A DNA stretch of 64,000 bases. Source: Paucidesulfovibrio longus DSM 6739 (GTDB lineage Bacteria > Desulfobacterota > Desulfovibrionia > Desulfovibrionales > Desulfovibrionaceae). Positions 60,895-64,000 of this stretch are shown piece after piece (positions within the stretch are counted from its first letter, which is position 1; each line of letters opens with the position of its first letter). The notes under the pieces are model-generated. The model ran no database searches, was not told where the DNA came from, and saw nothing but the letters and a program-made list of their open reading frames with translations. The position numbers were made by a program, and so were the translations under genes. The stretch covers positions 248,001 through 312,000 of the forward strand of contig NZ_ATVA01000012.1 in assembly GCF_000420485.1 (NCBI RefSeq). Direction: 5' to 3'.

Positions 60895-61416
60895 ATGAAG
60901 AAAAGCGAAAAAATCCTTCTGGCCGTGCTGGCGGTGGTTCTGCTTTGGGCGGGGTACATCCTGCTGCTGGAGGACAAGCCCGACGCGGCCCCGCCCGCTG
61001 CCGAGCCGGAAACGTATCAGGCCGTGGTGGAGTCCCTCCGCGCGGGCCTGGACAAATCCATGCTCACCGACCTGGAAAAATACAGAATTTCACTTGCCGG
61101 ACATGAACTCGGCAACGGCCCGTTCTACACCTCCTCGGCCCAGTTCTACTTCGCCGGGGGGGAGGGCGATGCCGAGGGCGAGGGCCTCGTCTACAGCGGA
61201 TATCTTCAGGCCGGGGACAGGTCCTACGCGATCATCAACGGGGTCGAGTACGCGGTGGGCGACGAAATCGCAGTGGGCGGGTATCGCCTTTCGCAGATAT
61301 CGCAGGGCTACGTGGTCCTGGAACGTCGCGAGCCGTCCACCGGCCGGGTCTTCAAGCGACAGCTTCCCCTGGTCGACGACCAGGTGGAGGACGTAACTCT
61401 AAAGGCGGTCTATTGA
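60895..61416 (+). CDS. PilP-like (MshK/GspC-like) linker protein
   Basis: The protein has 173 residues. One N-terminal helix (about 7-24), a flexible linker and a C-terminal beta domain (GYLQAGDRSYAIINGVEYAVGDEIAVGGYRLSQI) of the PilP/GspC homology type, which contacts the secretin. There is no lipobox, unlike PilP, so it is anchored by the helix, more like MshK/GspC. It starts 14 bp after the PilO gene. Confidence 0.75.
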   Translation: MKKSEKILLAVLAVVLLWAGYILLLEDKPDAAPPAAEPETYQAVVESLRAGLDKSMLTDLEKYRISLAGHELGNGPFYTSSAQFYFAGGEGDAEGEGLVYSGYLQAGDRSYAIINGVEYAVGDEIAVGGYRLSQISQGYVVLERREPSTGRVFKRQLPLVDDQVEDVTLKAVY

Positions 61417-61417
61417 G

Positions 61418-63142
61418 ATGAGACCCTGCGCCAAGAATCTGCTTCTGCTGCTTTTCCTCTCGGCGCTCGTCGTCGGTTGCGCTTCCACCTCGGAAAAGGA
61501 CCGCACGGACGACGAACTGGAGAAGTGGCGGATCATGGCCGAACAGTCCCAGGGACATTCGCCTTCCGCGCGGGCCGAGGAGGTCGAGCGCATCGAGGAC
61601 ATGGTCATCGATGCGGACACCATTGATCCTGAAGTGAAAGCGGAACCCAAGGAGCTGCCCCAGTTCAAGATCACCCTGCGCATGCACAACGCGGACCTCA
61701 TCGCCGTGCTCCAGGCGCTCTCGCGCGCGGCCAAGCAGAGCATCGTGGTCAGCCCCAGCGTGCAGGGCGTGGTCAACATCAACATCGTCCAGACCCCCTG
61801 GTCCGAGGTCTTCCAGGGCGTGCTCAGCGCCAACCGCCTGACCTACGCCTGGGAGGGCGACATCCTCCGGGTCATGACCGCCGACGACATGAAGTTCGAC
61901 CTGGAGCTGGACCAGCTCCGCACCCAGCAGAAAACCGAGATTCTGGCCCAGAACCGGGCCGAGCCTCTGGTCACCAGCATCGTCAAGATCAAGTTCGCGG
62001 ACGCCTCCGCGCTCAAGGAGAGCCTGGCGCCTTTCCTGGCCAAGGACGCCGAGGGCAAGCCCCTGGGCTCCATCGAGGTGGACGTGCACACCAACTCCCT
62101 GATCGTGAACAGCATCCGTTCGGACATCGACCGGCTCGTGCGCATGATCACCCGGCTGGACGCTCCGCGCGCCCAGATCAAGCTCAAGGCCCACATCGTG
62201 GAAACCACCCAGGACACGGCCCGCGCCCTCGGCATCCAGTGGGGCGGTTCCTACCAGGGCAACGTCTACGACGGCTCCAACCTGTACATCTCCCCCGGCG
62301 GCACCACGGGCTCCACCACCAGCGCCTCCACCAACGAGGGACGGGCGGGAACCTACAATCCAACGCTGGGAACCTCTTCCAGCGGCAAGGGCGTCGGCAT
62401 CAACCTGACGCCGAGCGGATTCGACTCGGCGGGCACGGGCCTTTCCCTGGGGCTGGGCTTCGGCACCGTGGGTGAAAACCTGCTCGAGATGCAGCTCAAG
62501 GCCCTGGAACAGGACAACAAGCTGCGCATCATCTCCTCGCCGTCCATCACCACCATGGACAACCAGAAGGCCTACACGGAATCCGGCGAGCGCGTGCCCT
62601 ACGCCACCACCGAGACGAGCGGCGGCGTGGTCACCACCACGGTCAAGTTCGAGGAGGTGGTCCTGCGTCTGGAGATCACCCCGCACATCATCGACGACCA
62701 GTACATCAAGCTGAACATCCTGATCCAGAAGGACGAGGTGGACGAATCCCGCGATGTGGACGGCAACTACTTCATTCTCAAGAAGAAGACCGAGACCACG
62801 CTCATCGCCCGCGACGGCGAGACAGTGGTCATCTCCGGCCTGAGCAAGCAGCGCTCCTACCGCAACGAGAACGGCGTGCCCTACCTCAAGGATCTGCCGG
62901 GCGGCAACCGCCTCTTCGGCAGCGAGAGCAAGCAGGACACCATGGACGAGTTCATGATCTTCATCACCCCGGACGTGCTTTCCAAGTGGCGTCCGGGCGA
63001 GCGCCAGAAGACCCTGGACGAGATCGAGAAGGAGCTGGAAGAAAGGCGCAAGGCGGAAGCGGCGGCGCAGGAGGGCAAAGAGGCCGGAGGCACGGACACG
63101 CAGCAGGAGGCGGGCGCGCCCGCCGAAGGAGCCGGGCAATGA
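61418..63142 (+). CDS. Secretin lipoprotein (PilQ/MshL/GspD-like)
   Basis: The protein has 574 residues. A lipobox (ALVVGC, Cys21) is followed by an N-terminal domain (LPQFKITLRMHNADLIAVLQALSRAAKQSIVVSPSVQG), an N1-like domain and the secretin core, including the conserved end VPYLKDLPGGNRLFG and MIFITPDVL. A Gly/Ser/Thr-rich stretch (about 275-340) is in the position of a gate or loop. It forms the outer-membrane channel. The C-terminal 40 residues are charged and alanine-rich. It begins one base after the PilP gene. Confidence 0.92.
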   Translation: MRPCAKNLLLLLFLSALVVGCASTSEKDRTDDELEKWRIMAEQSQGHSPSARAEEVERIEDMVIDADTIDPEVKAEPKELPQFKITLRMHNADLIAVLQALSRAAKQSIVVSPSVQGVVNINIVQTPWSEVFQGVLSANRLTYAWEGDILRVMTADDMKFDLELDQLRTQQKTEILAQNRAEPLVTSIVKIKFADASALKESLAPFLAKDAEGKPLGSIEVDVHTNSLIVNSIRSDIDRLVRMITRLDAPRAQIKLKAHIVETTQDTARALGIQWGGSYQGNVYDGSNLYISPGGTTGSTTSASTNEGRAGTYNPTLGTSSSGKGVGINLTPSGFDSAGTGLSLGLGFGTVGENLLEMQLKALEQDNKLRIISSPSITTMDNQKAYTESGERVPYATTETSGGVVTTTVKFEEVVLRLEITPHIIDDQYIKLNILIQKDEVDESRDVDGNYFILKKKTETTLIARDGETVVISGLSKQRSYRNENGVPYLKDLPGGNRLFGSESKQDTMDEFMIFITPDVLSKWRPGERQKTLDEIEKELEERRKAEAAAQEGKEAGGTDTQQEAGAPAEGAGQ

Positions 63143-64000
63143 AGTATTTCGAGCGGCTCGGCCTGGTCCGGGAACCCTTTTCCAGTTCGCCGGATCCGGG
63201 CTTTCTGTTCTATTCCAGGCAGCACATCACCTGCCTTCAGGAGCTGGAGATCGCGGTGCGCCTGCGCCGCGGGCTGAACATGGTCATCGGCGACATCGGC
63301 ACGGGCAAGACCACGCTCTGCCGGCGCTTCGTGCGCAACCTGAGCCGGAACAAGTCCATTTCCGTGCACCTGCTGCTGGACCCCGGCTTTTCCTCGGCCC
63401 GCGCCTTTTTGCGCGTGCTCTGCACCCAGCTCTGCGGCGAGCTTCCGGACAGCCGCCTGAGCCTCTGGTCGCTGAAGGAGATGATCAAGAAGGCGCTGTT
63501 GCGCATGGGCATGCGCGAGGACAAGACCATCGTCCTGATCATCGACGAGGGCCAGAAGATGAGCCGCGAGTGCCTGGAAATCCTGCGCGAGCTGCTCAAC
63601 TACGAAACCAACGACGCCAAGCTGCTCCAGATCGTGATTTTCGGCCAGCGGGAGCTGGAACCCGTGGTCGCGGGAATGCCCAACTTCCTTGACCGCGTGA
63701 ATTTCTACCACAAGCTCAGCCCGCTGAGCTTCCGCGAGATGCGCTCCATGATCGAGTACCGCGTGGGCAAGGCCGTGGGCGAAGGCTGCTTCCCGCCTTC
63801 GCTCTTCAGCGGCCCGGCCCTCTGGACCATTCACCGGGCCACGGGCGGGTACCCGCGCAAGGTGGTGCGCCTTTGCCACAAGAGCCTGCTGCAGATGCTC
63901 ATCGCAGACAAGAGCGTGGTCACGCGGGGGACGGTCCGCCGCGTCCTGCGCGAGGAGGCGCAGCTTCGCCGTCCGTCGCGCTGGGGCTGGGTCGCGGCGG
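63139..64000 (+). CDS. ExeA/MshM-type AAA ATPase (cut by window edge)
   Basis: At least 287 residues are visible. The sequence starts MKYFERLGLVREPFSSSPDPGF, the usual start of ExeA/MshM proteins. Walker A is GDIGTGKTTL (51-60), Walker B is VLIIDEGQ (about 132-139), with an arginine-rich sensor region (FYHKLSPLSFREM, TGGYPRKVVRL). ExeA helps place the secretin through peptidoglycan; MshM belongs to MSHA pilus clusters. Its ATG overlaps the secretin stop by 4 bp. The C-terminal part, often a peptidoglycan-binding domain, is outside the window. Confidence 0.9.
   Translation, partial: MKYFERLGLVREPFSSSPDPGFLFYSRQHITCLQELEIAVRLRRGLNMVIGDIGTGKTTLCRRFVRNLSRNKSISVHLLLDPGFSSARAFLRVLCTQLCGELPDSRLSLWSLKEMIKKALLRMGMREDKTIVLIIDEGQKMSRECLEILRELLNYETNDAKLLQIVIFGQRELEPVVAGMPNFLDRVNFYHKLSPLSFREMRSMIEYRVGKAVGEGCFPPSLFSGPALWTIHRATGGYPRKVVRLCHKSLLQMLIADKSVVTRGTVRRVLREEAQLRRPSRWGWVAA

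Overview
The window looks like a chromosomal segment of a GC-rich, Gram-negative, Desulfovibrio-like deltaproteobacterium (Desulfobacterota). The pointers are a cytochrome c553 gene at the head of an oxygen-reductase operon, a stand-alone rubrerythrin, an AmrS-type radical SAM enzyme, DUF4198 periplasmic proteins, lpxK (lipid A) and the many sensory proteins. The genus is inferred from family knowledge, not from a search. No IS element, integrase, CRISPR array or rRNA operon was seen. Most of the window is ordinary core genome.

Layout. (1) 1-11602, minus strand: a compact division and cell-wall (dcw) operon read mraZ-rsmH-ftsL-ftsI-murE-murF-mraY-murD-ftsW-murG-murC, most junctions being 4-bp ATGA overlaps; murC leaves the window at its left edge. 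A set of 10-bp-phased GTGGGA-like repeats precedes mraZ. (2) 11.9-34.0 kb: mixed housekeeping and sensory genes: pyruvate kinase, a degenerate HD-GYP protein, a DUF4198 pair with NikR-like half-sites over its promoter, RlmD, two solute-binding proteins without permeases (one directly upstream of a large hybrid histidine kinase), a two-TM potassium-channel-like protein with a big extracytoplasmic domain, an autotransporter-type outer-membrane protein, tRNA-Pro(TGG), two radical SAM proteins and purM. (3) 34.1-35.1 kb: rplM-rpsI with a near-consensus promoter and a perfect-palindrome terminator. (4) 35.4-42.0 kb: cytochrome c553, Sco, oxidase subunits I, III, IV and II (II has two fused c-heme domains), heme O synthase and a DUF4079 membrane protein, followed by a palindrome-rich non-coding block. 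(5) 42.4-57.5 kb: alaS, recA, a second degenerate HD-GYP protein, a PP-loop sulfurtransferase-like gene, a Ca2+/Na+ exchanger, yccF, rubrerythrin, a Bax-inhibitor-1 family protein, lpxK-rnr, cheV and an S24 (CI/LexA-like) repressor. (6) 57.5-64.0 kb: about 0.9 kb of compositionally odd non-coding DNA, then an MSHA/type IV pilus-like or type II secretion-like cluster (PilM-PilN fusion, PilO, PilP, secretin, ExeA/MshM-type ATPase) that runs off the right edge.

How the parts fit. The dcw operon supplies lipid II precursors and septal synthesis. The cox block is a complete terminal oxidase with donor cytochrome, copper chaperone and heme O synthase; together with rubrerythrin it points to oxygen defence or respiration in a mostly anaerobic cell. 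The right-hand cluster would build an envelope-spanning pilus or secretion platform.

I found no convincing wholly new system. The most unusual items are the binding-protein plus hybrid-kinase pair (27822-31529), the channel with a large extracytoplasmic domain (21384-22184), the DUF4198 pair under NikR-like sites, the structured leader before cytochrome c553, and the odd DNA upstream of the pilus cluster.
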